Shown here one piece after another: positions 6,760 through 14,543 of a stretch of DNA of 19,744 nt. The position numbers and the translations under genes were made by a program. The DNA is taken from the NCBI GenBank assembly GCA_002334985.1, contig DDBY01000132.1, forward strand, positions 1 through 19,744, written 5' to 3'. The notes below the pieces were generated by a model. That model was not told where the DNA came from. It saw only the letters and a list, made by a program, of their open reading frames with translations, and did no database searches. Within the stretch, counting starts at the first letter, position 1. Each line of letters begins with the position of its first letter. The DNA comes from Micavibrio sp. UBA2020. GTDB lineage: Bacteria > Pseudomonadota > Alphaproteobacteria > Micavibrionales > UBA2020.

Positions 6760-8697
6760 TTATTTTTTGCCCGCGCGTGGGGCTTTTGCACCTTTCGGCC
6801 GTGCGGCGGGGACAGCCGTATCCAGCGCCGTCAACTCGTCGAGGTATTGCACGGCCAGTGACAGCCCGTTTTCCCAGAATTCGCGGCTTTCAGGGTCAAG
6901 GTCAAAGGGCTGGAACATTTCATACAGATTTTTGGTCAGGCCGGATTCAAGCAGCCCGATATAATTTTCGATAAATTCAGCGCGGGCATCCGCCCCTTCC
7001 GCCTCGGCGGTTTTGTAGGAGCGGTAAAGCCCGCTCACCACCTGCTGCGCGAAGGCATAGGAATAGACATAGAACGGCGTGTCGAAGAAATGCGGCACCG
7101 TCATCCAGTAGTAACGGTCGTAATCATCCGTCTCGACACTCGGCCCGTAATATTCGCGCTGGGTTTCGACCCAGATGTCGGAAATGGCTTCGGCATCCAG
7201 TTCCCCTTCGCGCCGCGCGTCGTGCACACGCTTTTCGAAATCATAATAGGCCAGTTGCTGAAGGCCGTTGCCCAGCATGTTTTCAAGCCGGTCAACCAGC
7301 AGCTTTTTGCGCACCGCCGGGTCTTTTTCAGTCTTGAGCAGTTCTTCGAACACAAGCATCTCGGCAAAAATGCTGGCGGTTTCGGCAACCGGTGTCGGCA
7401 CGTCGGACATAAAAAAGCCGCAGGCTTTTTCGGCCAGCTGCTGATGCACCGCATGGCCCAGTTCATGCCCCAACGTCGCCGCGACATCGCTGGCGCTGCC
7501 GGTGAAGCTCAGCATCACATACGGCACATCGCCGGGGCCGGTGGGCAAGGCAAAGGCGCCGGTATCTTTACCCTCGCGCGGTTCCGCATCGATATGCCCC
7601 GCGCTGAAAACTTTTTCTGCCAGCCGCGCAAACTTGGGGGAGAATTTGCGAAAAGCCTTCATGACAAGACGTTTTGCCTCGCCAAACGAATATTCATGGC
7701 TGGCGTCTTCAAGCCCCGGCAGCTTCATACCCACCTGCGCGCGCGGCATGACTTCCTGTCCGTGCTGCTGCGCTTTCCATTCATAAAAACTGTGTGACAG
7801 GCGCGCGTACGACGATTTAATCGTATCGAACATCGTATCGACCGTTTCGTCGCTGGCGCGGTTGGCGCGGTTGACGGGGGCATCGGGACGCGTGACACCC
7901 GCAAGCTCGTTGTCGATAAGGTCGTCGCGTATCATGGCGTTGTAGCAAAGGGCGATGCGCGCGCTTTGCGCCTTGAGCGCGGCGGCCATCGCGGCGCGGC
8001 CTTCCTTGCGCTCTTCCAGCGTCATGGTCGATAGATGTTCCGCCATATCGTCCAGCGATAATTTTTCGCCCTGCCATTCGACACGGAGCGCGTTTATCGT
8101 TTCGTGGTAAAAACGCCCCCAGCCTTCGCGGCTGGTGGTCGCGAAATCGGCGGAGAGGCCACCGATACCATCGGGCAGCGTTTGCCCTTCGCGCGCGCGC
8201 AGCGCCGCCAGCCATGGCGCATAGGCCGCCAGTTCCGGCGCGGCCAGCTTGGGCATCAAGGTTTGCTCTTTCATCATGGCAAGCTCAGCTTCGAAAAAGC
8301 CTATTTTTCCGCCGTTTTCCTGAAACCATTTGTTCAAATCGCCGAGCCGCGCGAAGTTGGCGACATCGTCCGATTCCATCAGCGTGATGTAGCAGCTGAC
8401 CTTATGGCGCAGTGCCTCAATCTGTTCATAAACGCCAAGCGCCTTGCCAAGGTCGCTGCCCGAAAGCCATTCCAGCGTGCCCTCATAGGCCTCGACAAAT
8501 TCATCGCAAAGCTTGTCGATTTGCGCGAGGTCGGATTTCAGCTCCGGCGCGTCGGGCGATTTATAAAGCGCGGCCAAGTCCCAGCGCGGCAGATATTCGT
8601 CATTCGCCGCCGCGTTATCATTGGCAGATTTACGCGCGCGGTTGAAATCGTCTTGCAGGCGTTTTTGCGGCAGCATGCCGTTTCTGGGGTTTTTCAT
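6760..8697 (-). CDS. M3 family oligoendopeptidase, copy 3 (divergent)
   Basis: 645-aa pepF/M3-type zinc oligoendopeptidase, a cytoplasmic enzyme that cleaves short peptides inside a closed helical bowl. Seen: the family opening LPRWDLAALY near residue 36; PREGKDTGAF near 373; the zinc site HELGHAVHQ at 411-419 with third ligand Glu439 in PVAETASIF; and the late FYVYSYAF signature. The N-terminus carries an Asn-rich ANDNAAANDE stretch and the C-terminus a basic Pro/Ala/Lys tail. The ATG overlaps the stop of the upstream M3 gene by 4 bp (ATGA) and AGGGGA lies 6 nt upstream, so translation is coupled. It is the most divergent of the three M3 copies here: YSYAFAQQVV replaces the YAYAFGDCLV of the other two. 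Peptide substrates are unknown. Confidence 0.95.
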   Translation of the reverse strand: MKNPRNGMLPQKRLQDDFNRARKSANDNAAANDEYLPRWDLAALYKSPDAPELKSDLAQIDKLCDEFVEAYEGTLEWLSGSDLGKALGVYEQIEALRHKVSCYITLMESDDVANFARLGDLNKWFQENGGKIGFFEAELAMMKEQTLMPKLAAPELAAYAPWLAALRAREGQTLPDGIGGLSADFATTSREGWGRFYHETINALRVEWQGEKLSLDDMAEHLSTMTLEERKEGRAAMAAALKAQSARIALCYNAMIRDDLIDNELAGVTRPDAPVNRANRASDETVDTMFDTIKSSYARLSHSFYEWKAQQHGQEVMPRAQVGMKLPGLEDASHEYSFGEAKRLVMKAFRKFSPKFARLAEKVFSAGHIDAEPREGKDTGAFALPTGPGDVPYVMLSFTGSASDVAATLGHELGHAVHQQLAEKACGFFMSDVPTPVAETASIFAEMLVFEELLKTEKDPAVRKKLLVDRLENMLGNGLQQLAYYDFEKRVHDARREGELDAEAISDIWVETQREYYGPSVETDDYDRYYWMTVPHFFDTPFYVYSYAFAQQVVSGLYRSYKTAEAEGADARAEFIENYIGLLESGLTKNLYEMFQPFDLDPESREFWENGLSLAVQYLDELTALDTAVPAARPKGAKAPRAGKK

Positions 8698-10709
8698 GGA
8701 GCGTCCCCTGCACTTGGCGGTTTCGGCGGCTTGGGCACTTCCTCCACCCCTGCGGCGGGAGGTTTGCGGCGGGATGCTTTTTTGAACGCTTTTTCTGCCG
8801 TTTTATCGGGCGCGTTGTCATTCGCGCCGTCTTTGTCCGACGTCAGCGCTTTGCCCGCTTTTTTGAAATCCTGCTCTGCTTTTTGCGCCCGCTCTATTTT
8901 CTGGTCGAGGGCGAAAAGCTCGTCGATATAATGCTCAATCACGCCAAGCCCCTTGCGCCAAAAGGCAGGATTGTCGATGTCAAAGCCGAAGGGGGCAAGC
9001 AGTTCTTCGTGCGTTTTGCTGCCGCCGGCGGAGAGCAGCGCGGTATATTTCTGCGCAAAATCCTGCTTATCCGCCGCCTTGTCGTAGCTGTCGTAAAGCG
9101 CGTTCACAAGGCAATCGCCAAAAGCATAGGCATAAACGTAAAACGGCGTATGAATAAAGTGCGGCACATAAGCCCAGAGGTTTTCCGCGCCCGGTGTATC
9201 CATGTTGATGGCAGGGCCGAGACTGTCGCGCGTCACATCACGCCAGAGGGCACCGATGCGCTCGGGCGACAGCTCCCCTTTTTCGCGGTATTCGGCATGC
9301 AGTTTTTGTTCGAACGTGAAAAATGCCGTCTGGCGCACAGATGTGTTCAGCATGTCTTCGATTTTGCCCGCCAGCATGGCGCGGCGCGCGGCGGGGTCTT
9401 CCTCACGCGCCAAAAGCGCACGGAAGGTCAGCATCTCGCCAAAGACGCTGGCGGTTTCGGCGACCGTCAGGGGCGTGTCGGCCATAAGATGCCCCTGCTT
9501 TGCCGCCAGCACCTGATGGATGCCATGCCCCAGTTCATGCGCCAGCGTCATCACATCGCCCGGCGTGCCGAAATAATTCAGCAGGATAAAAGGGTGCGCG
9601 GAGGGCACGGAGGGGTGCGAAAACGCGCCGCTATCCTTGCCTTCGCGCGGCTCGGCATCTATCCAGCCTTCGTCAAAAAAGCGGCGGCCGATTTTTTCCA
9701 TCTCCGGCGACAAACGGGCAAAAGCGGCGAGAACGATTTCCTTTGCCTCGTCCCACGGAATATGTTTTTGCGGCGCATCGCCGAGCGGCGCATTGCGGTC
9801 GGCGGGGTGCAGGCGCGCGACACCGCTTTTTTTCGCTTTCCATGCGTAATAACGGTGCGATGTTTTGCCCTGCGCCGCTTTCACCGCCGCGCTCATGGCG
9901 GTGACGGTATCGCGTTCGATATGGTTTTCAAGGTGGCGGCTGTCTTCGGGCTTTTCAAAGCCGCGCTGGGTGTCTTCGGCCGCCTTCAGCGCGGCAAGCG
10001 TATTGGTAATAAGCGCGAAAGCGCCGATATTCTCGCCAAGCCCCTTGGTGAAAGATTCCCACGCCGCGCGGCGTTTGGCGGGGTCGCGGTCATTATCGAT
10101 GATGTTCAGCGTTTCCGCTTCGGTCAGTTTTTTACCGTCCACGTCAAAGCGCATGCCCTGCATGGTCAAATCGAACAGGCGGCGCCAGGCGTCTTCGGCG
10201 GCGCCTTCTTTCAGGTGGCGGTATTTTTCAGCCTCGTCATCCAGCTGGTGCGGGCGGCTGGCACGCAGCGCGCCTATCCACGGGGCGTATGCCGACAGCT
10301 CCGGCGCAGCGATTTTTTGCAGCAGCGCGGGTTCGGGGATTTTGTTCAGCTCCAGCGTGAAAAACAAAAGCTCCTGCACGGATTCGCGCAGGCGGTCGTC
10401 GATTTTGCTGGCGAAAGCATCTTCGCGGTTGTCGGCCGCGCGCAAAAGCGAAACATAGGTTTCAATGCGCGCGATATTTTCAGTGATTTTTTCAAACCGC
10501 GCCACAGCCGCACCCAGGGCGGTGCCGTCGGCCTTGACCACCTTGCCGCGCCAGTCACGCGCGAAGGCCTCGACATCGCGGTCAATATCCGCGAGCGCGT
10601 TTTTGAATTCGGAGGAATCTTTACCTGGAAAAAGAGCCGACAAATCCCAGCGCGGGAGCATGTCCTGCGGCGGCGGGGTATCCGGTTTGTTGTCCGGCCG
10701 GTCTTGCAT
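8694..10709 (-). CDS. M3 family oligoendopeptidase, copy 2
   Basis: 671-aa pepF/M3-type zinc oligoendopeptidase for short peptides in the cytoplasm. Seen: LPRWDLSALFPGKD at 18-31; EPREGKDSGAFSHP at 353-366; the zinc site HELGHGIHQ at 391-399 with Glu418 in TVAETASVF as third ligand; FYVYAYAFGDCLVNALY near the end. It has a ~65-residue low-complexity C-terminal tail rich in Lys, Ala and Pro, containing another ANDNAP stretch, beyond the catalytic fold. ATG 10709 was chosen; it has GAGGA close by at short spacing. An in-frame GTG at 10757 would add 16 residues and ATG 10661 would remove 16; neither can be excluded. It is more similar to copy 1 (11854-13755) than to the immediately downstream copy 3, which it overlaps by 4 bp. 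Confidence 0.93.
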   Translation of the reverse strand: MQDRPDNKPDTPPPQDMLPRWDLSALFPGKDSSEFKNALADIDRDVEAFARDWRGKVVKADGTALGAAVARFEKITENIARIETYVSLLRAADNREDAFASKIDDRLRESVQELLFFTLELNKIPEPALLQKIAAPELSAYAPWIGALRASRPHQLDDEAEKYRHLKEGAAEDAWRRLFDLTMQGMRFDVDGKKLTEAETLNIIDNDRDPAKRRAAWESFTKGLGENIGAFALITNTLAALKAAEDTQRGFEKPEDSRHLENHIERDTVTAMSAAVKAAQGKTSHRYYAWKAKKSGVARLHPADRNAPLGDAPQKHIPWDEAKEIVLAAFARLSPEMEKIGRRFFDEGWIDAEPREGKDSGAFSHPSVPSAHPFILLNYFGTPGDVMTLAHELGHGIHQVLAAKQGHLMADTPLTVAETASVFGEMLTFRALLAREEDPAARRAMLAGKIEDMLNTSVRQTAFFTFEQKLHAEYREKGELSPERIGALWRDVTRDSLGPAINMDTPGAENLWAYVPHFIHTPFYVYAYAFGDCLVNALYDSYDKAADKQDFAQKYTALLSAGGSKTHEELLAPFGFDIDNPAFWRKGLGVIEHYIDELFALDQKIERAQKAEQDFKKAGKALTSDKDGANDNAPDKTAEKAFKKASRRKPPAAGVEEVPKPPKPPSAGDAP

Positions 10710-10930
10710 CTTCCTCAGAAGCGTTATTCGAAGATTTGACGGCGCAGCCGAAGCCACGCAAACACCCGTTATGCCGCCCGTATATCCTGGCCATTTTAAA
10801 TCCGCCGCTATTATGCGCGGGGAAACAGCTTCTTGTTTGAACGAACGACCAAAAGCCTAACACAGAATTTTATGACAGAAAGGCTTTTCTGCCCGTCAGG
10901 CGCTTTTTAGTTTCCCGAATATTGTAGAGT
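10710..10930 (-). promoter_or_regulatory. Gap between diguanylate cyclase and M3 copy 2, with possible promoter and hairpin
   Basis: This is the only sizeable break within the minus-strand run from 13755 to 5228. Seen: a perfect 6-bp stem CAGAAA/TTTCTG with a 4-nt loop (10876-10891), but no T-tract after it on either strand. On the minus strand there is CATAAT (10810-10815), a fair -10 with no convincing -35, about 100 bases before ATG 10709. This could be a weak terminator for the cyclase followed by an internal promoter for M3 copy 2, or simply a transcribed spacer. No small gene is supported. Confidence 0.25.
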
Positions 10931-11845
10931 TTAGTTTCTAAATACGGAAATACGGTCGCGGCCGGCTTTTTTCGCATCGTAAACCGCGCTGTCGGCACGG
11001 CCAAGCACGCCGTCGATGGCGGTTTCGCCGTCTTTGAATTCGGCGATGCCGATGCTGACGGTGAAATTGATTTTATGGTCGTTGTAGGTGAGCAGGTTAT
11101 CGGCGGTCAGGCGGCGCAGACGCTCCCCTATCACCGTTGCGCCCTGAATATCGGTTTCCGGCAAAAGCGCGACGAATTCTTCGCCGCCCCAGCGGCCGAA
11201 AACGTCCACGTTGCGCAGGGCGTTGGTGCATATCATGGTGAATCTTTGCAGCGCTTTGTCGCCGGCACCATGGCCGTAGGTATCATTAAGGCGCTTGAAA
11301 TGGTCAAGGTCGAACATCAAAATCGACAGCGGGTGGTGATAGCGGTTGGCGCGCAGCGCTTCGCGCGCCGCAATCGCGGTGAATTCGCGGCGGTTGAACG
11401 CGCCCGTCAGCGGGTCTGTCGCGGCCAGACGCAGCAATTCTTCTTCGGTTTTGCGGTTTTTGCTGATGTCGCGCACGACAGCGCCATAGAATTTCTGGTC
11501 GCCGCGGCTGAGGTCGAAAATCGACGCGCTGGCCACAAATTCCTCGCCGCTTTTACGGCGGCCGTAAATCTGGCGGTGGCGGTCTTCGGCATGTTTGACA
11601 GCCGCATCGGCATGGCCGAATTCATGAACCATCATATCATGCTGGATATGAAACCGCTCCGGCAGCAGGGTATCAAGCTTTTGGCCGGTGATTTCATTGG
11701 CGGCATAGCCGAAAATCCGCTCTGCCCCTTCGTTGAAAAAAACGATTTCGCTGTTGCGGTCGATAATAACGACGGCTTCTTCGGCATGAAGGGCGATTTG
11801 CCGGCACAGGTCGGCGATTCTGGCTTTTTTACCGAAAAGAAACAT
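10931..11845 (-). CDS. PAS-GGDEF diguanylate cyclase
   Basis: 304 aa, predicted to make cyclic di-GMP from two GTP in response to a signal sensed by its PAS domain. Seen: a PAS domain at about 20-125 (AVVIIDRNSEIVFFNEGAE, then GRRKSGEEF and DISKNRKTEEE), followed by the GGDEF domain from LAATDPLTGAFNRREF at 140. The signature is GGEEF at 220-224, an accepted active variant. The inhibitory I-site RNVD (211-214) sits exactly five residues before it, so product inhibition is expected. DLDHFKRLNDTYGHGAGD and YDAKKAGRDR are intact. There are no membrane helices, so it is soluble. It begins 8 bp after the stop of M3 copy 1 and is almost certainly co-transcribed with it. The PAS ligand is unknown; no haem- or flavin-specific residues were recognised. 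Confidence 0.95.
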   Translation of the reverse strand: MFLFGKKARIADLCRQIALHAEEAVVIIDRNSEIVFFNEGAERIFGYAANEITGQKLDTLLPERFHIQHDMMVHEFGHADAAVKHAEDRHRQIYGRRKSGEEFVASASIFDLSRGDQKFYGAVVRDISKNRKTEEELLRLAATDPLTGAFNRREFTAIAAREALRANRYHHPLSILMFDLDHFKRLNDTYGHGAGDKALQRFTMICTNALRNVDVFGRWGGEEFVALLPETDIQGATVIGERLRRLTADNLLTYNDHKINFTVSIGIAEFKDGETAIDGVLGRADSAVYDAKKAGRDRISVFRN

Positions 11846-11853
11846 GATGTCCG

Positions 11854-13755
11854 TTATCGTTTTTTGCGCGGGCGTGCTTTGCGCGGCTGCGTGGCCAGAT
11901 TATCAGCCTTCCCGCCCGATTCCAACTGGTCTATGAAACTTTCAATCAGCGAAAGCCCGCGCCGCCAGAAGGCAGGGTCGCCCGCGTCCAGCCCGAAGGG
12001 TTTAAGCAGCGCACGGTGATGCAGCGTGCCCCCCGCTTCGAGCAGCGCGATATATTTATCGGCAAAAGCCCGCCCCTGCCCTTTCTTGTCAGAATCCACA
12101 TAAGCCATATAGAGCGCGTTCACAAGGCAATCACCGAACGCGTAGGCATAAACGTAAAAGGGCGAATGGTAGAAATGCGAAATATACGCCCAGAAATACC
12201 GGTAATTTTCATCGTATTTAAACGCGGGGCCGAGGCTTTTACGCATCACATCCATCCAGATGTCGCCGATTTCATCCGGCGTCAGCTCGCCTTTCTTGCG
12301 CGCCTGATGGAATTGCCATTCGAAATCATGAAAGGCAATCTGGCGCACGACGGTATTGAGCATATCCTCCACTTTGCGCGCCAGAAGCGCGCGACGCGCG
12401 GCAGGGTCGGTTTCACTGGCCAGCAGTGATTGAAAGACCAGCATTTCCCCAAACACGCTGGCGGTTTCTGCCAGCGTCAGGGGCGTGTCGGCCATGAAAT
12501 ACCCCTGCTGCGCCGCCAGCACCTGATGCACGCCATGCCCCATTTCATGGGCAAGGGTCATGACGTCTTCGAGCCCGTTTTTATAGTTCATCAAAATATA
12601 CGGGTGTGCCGACGGTATCGTCGATGCCGAAAACGCGCCGCTGTCTTTGCCTGCGCGCGGGCGCGCGTCTATCCAGCCGCCATCAAAAAATTTCTGCGCC
12701 ACCGCCGCAAGTTGCGGGTGAAACGCGCCGTAAGCCGCCAGCACGATTTTGCATCCCGCATCCCAGCCCAGCCTCCGCTTCGCCGCGAAGGGCAGCGGTG
12801 CGTTTCTGTCCCAGATATCCAGCTGCTTTTTTCCCATCCAGCCGGCTTTAAGCTTGTAGTAGCGGTGTGAGAGGCGTTTGTGGCTGGCGCGCACGCTGTC
12901 CACAAGCGCCATCACCACATCGTCTTCGACCTGATTGTCGAGGTTACGCGACGCCATCACGCTTTTGAAGCCGCGCTGGCGTTCATCGACTTCTTTTTCC
13001 TTGGCGAGGGTATTGAGGATAAAACCGTAGGTGCCCGCGTTTTCTTTTAAAACCCTGCCAATCGATGCATGCGCATCACGCCGCGCGGCGGCGTCGTCCG
13101 ACAGCAGGTGATGGAATATTTCAGTTTCCGTCAGCGTTTTGCCGCGGAAAGGAAAGCGCAGCTTGGCCGATGTTTCATCGAACATGCGCATCCATGCGCC
13201 CGCACCGGTTACGTCGCGGTCATGCAGGATTTTTTCAACTTCATCCGATAGCTGATAAGGACGATAGGCCCGCATCTGCGAAAGCACGGGTTTATAGCGG
13301 GCGACTTCCGGATGCTTCAGCCATTTGGTGAAAACGGCATCAGGGACGCGGTTCAGCTCCAGCCGGAAAAAAACCATATCCGCCGAAATATCATTCAGCG
13401 TTTCACTGACGGATTGATACATCTGCCCCGCTGCGGCATCGTCCAGCTTGGTCTGCCGGTCAAGCGAGACATAGCTGCCATAGCGGCCGAGTGTTTCGCT
13501 GATTTTTTCGTAAAGCGCGAAGGCGGCGGCAAACCCCTCAGCGCCGAGACGTCCGAGTTTGTTTTCGTATTTTACCCGAAAAGCCGCCGCATCGCGCGCG
13601 GCGGCCGCGAGCCCCTTAGCGATATGCTTTTGCGCCGGCGACGGCACAAGGTCATCCAGCGACCAGACGGGCAAGGTGGCGCTTTGACGCGGCTGGGCGG
13701 ATTTTCTTGTTTTCACGGGGTTTTTCGTCTTGGCGGCGCGGGTTTTTGCGGGCAT
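11854..13755 (-). CDS. M3 family oligoendopeptidase, copy 1
   Basis: 633-aa pepF/M3-type zinc oligoendopeptidase. Seen: LPVWSLDDLVPSP at 28-40 as the divergent family opening; RPRAGKDSGAFSAS near 365-378; the zinc site HEMGHGVHQ at 403-411 with Glu430 in TLAETASVF as third ligand; FYVYAYAFGDCLVNALY near the end. Both ends carry basic low-complexity tails (N-terminal Lys/Arg/Ala-rich ~25 residues, C-terminal RKARPRKKR). It is clearly paralogous to copy 2: the motifs around the active site are nearly identical, and there is a 21-bp identical DNA segment (12475-12495 and 9465-9485). It is the first gene of the minus-strand run, reading away from the COQ9 gene. AGAGAG lies 5 nt before the ATG. 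The diguanylate cyclase follows after 8 bp. Confidence 0.95.
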   Translation of the reverse strand: MPAKTRAAKTKNPVKTRKSAQPRQSATLPVWSLDDLVPSPAQKHIAKGLAAAARDAAAFRVKYENKLGRLGAEGFAAAFALYEKISETLGRYGSYVSLDRQTKLDDAAAGQMYQSVSETLNDISADMVFFRLELNRVPDAVFTKWLKHPEVARYKPVLSQMRAYRPYQLSDEVEKILHDRDVTGAGAWMRMFDETSAKLRFPFRGKTLTETEIFHHLLSDDAAARRDAHASIGRVLKENAGTYGFILNTLAKEKEVDERQRGFKSVMASRNLDNQVEDDVVMALVDSVRASHKRLSHRYYKLKAGWMGKKQLDIWDRNAPLPFAAKRRLGWDAGCKIVLAAYGAFHPQLAAVAQKFFDGGWIDARPRAGKDSGAFSASTIPSAHPYILMNYKNGLEDVMTLAHEMGHGVHQVLAAQQGYFMADTPLTLAETASVFGEMLVFQSLLASETDPAARRALLARKVEDMLNTVVRQIAFHDFEWQFHQARKKGELTPDEIGDIWMDVMRKSLGPAFKYDENYRYFWAYISHFYHSPFYVYAYAFGDCLVNALYMAYVDSDKKGQGRAFADKYIALLEAGGTLHHRALLKPFGLDAGDPAFWRRGLSLIESFIDQLESGGKADNLATQPRKARPRKKR

Positions 13756-13844
13756 GGCTACTCTCTGACACCGGAATATGTTAGAATTTGTAAAAGATGT
13801 TTAGTGTAATCTACACATCCGTCCTGCAAATTCAAAGGCCGCAC
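13756..13844. promoter_or_regulatory. Divergent promoter region between M3 copy 1 and COQ9
   Basis: This AT-rich 89-bp gap lies between two outward-facing genes, so it must hold, or lie close to, promoters for both. Plus strand: TAATCT (13807-13812) is a candidate -10 without a good -35. Minus strand: TAACAT/CATATT (around 13774-13783) are candidate -10 elements. AAAGG (13834-13838) is the ribosome binding site for the COQ9 ATG at 13845, with 6-nt spacing. Promoter elements are weak and inferred. Confidence 0.35.
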
Positions 13845-14543
13845 ATGCCCCCCTCCGCCCGCCGCGCCCGCAAGCCGAAACAAAACACCACCCGCCGGAA
13901 CAAAGACGGCGCAGATATGAACACGCTGCGCACAAAAATTCTGCTGGCAGCCCTGCCGGATGTTGCCTTTGACGGCTGGCACGACGGGTTGGTCGAGGCC
14001 GCCGCCACGCGCGCAGGCATAGACGTTTCCGCAGCCGATGCGGCTTTTCCGAACGGCACGCGCGAACTGGCGCTTTATTTTTCCAGCTGGGCGGACGATG
14101 AAATGCGCGCAAGACTTGCGCGTGAAAATCTGGAACCCTTGCGCGTACGCGACCGCGTGGCACGCGGGGTTGAAATCCGGCTTGATATCCTCACGCCATG
14201 GAAACAGGCGGTATCCAGCGCACTTTGTTACCTCGGCACACCGCCCGGCGGGCTTTTGCTACCCCGGCATGTCTGGCGCAGCGCCGATATTATCTGGCAG
14301 GCGGCAGGCGACACGGCGACCGATTATAACCGCTACACCAAGCGCTTTTTACTATCCGGCGTTATCACCGCTACCATTCTTTACTGGCTGGGCGATGACA
14401 GCGAGGGGCAGACCGACACCAAAGCCTTTCTGTCGCGCCGTATAGATAACGTGCTGAAAGTCGGCAAGGCTGCCGGCAGCGCGGGCGCAAAAATCAAACA
14501 AGGACTTGCCGCGGCAAAAAGCGTGGGGAGAAAACGGGCATGA
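13845..14543 (+). CDS. COQ9 family protein (ubiquinone biosynthesis)
   Basis: 232 aa. COQ9 is a lipid-binding protein with a TetR-like fold that works with the flavin hydroxylase COQ7 and the COQ complex in ubiquinone synthesis in mitochondria and alphaproteobacteria. Seen: the family opening ILLAALPDVAFDGWHD at 32-47, the central DILTPWKQAVSSAL and RSADIIWQAAGD, and the diagnostic DYNRYTKRFLLSGVITATIL at 160-179, ending in WLGD. About 24 Arg/Lys-rich residues precede the domain. ATG 13845 was chosen because AAAGG lies 6 nt upstream. An in-frame ATG at 13797 falls in the AT-rich promoter gap, and ATG 13917 would remove only the basic tail. The stop overlaps the next gene by 4 bp (ATGA). Its role next to an ABC1 kinase locus supports ubiquinone metabolism. 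Confidence 0.88.
   Translation: MPPSARRARKPKQNTTRRNKDGADMNTLRTKILLAALPDVAFDGWHDGLVEAAATRAGIDVSAADAAFPNGTRELALYFSSWADDEMRARLARENLEPLRVRDRVARGVEIRLDILTPWKQAVSSALCYLGTPPGGLLLPRHVWRSADIIWQAAGDTATDYNRYTKRFLLSGVITATILYWLGDDSEGQTDTKAFLSRRIDNVLKVGKAAGSAGAKIKQGLAAAKSVGRKRA

Noticed and set aside
8883..10739. 618-codon open frame on the plus strand
   Set aside because: It lies wholly antisense to M3 copy 2, whose full catalytic motif set is intact. The plus-strand translation is rich in Arg/Phe/His with no recognisable domain, as expected from codon bias of a GC-rich gene read backwards.
10876..10891. CAGAAA/TTTCTG hairpin as a terminator after the diguanylate cyclase
   Set aside because: The stem is short and AT-rich and no T-tract follows on either strand, so it was noted only as a possible structure in the gap.
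11612..11626. HEFGH pentapeptide inside the diguanylate cyclase PAS domain (residues 74-78)
   Set aside because: It falls in the standard PAS segment between RFHIQH and GRRKSGEEF, where His and Phe are usual. No third ligand follows, so it is a chance HExxH and was not counted among the metallopeptidases.
11075..12019. 314-codon open frame on the plus strand
   Set aside because: It spans antisense to both the GGDEF gene and the end of M3 copy 1, has no domain and is explained by reverse codon bias.
13797..13844. Upstream ATG extending COQ9 by 16 residues
   Set aside because: It has no ribosome binding site and lies in the AT-rich promoter gap. ATG 13845 has AAAGG at 6-nt spacing.
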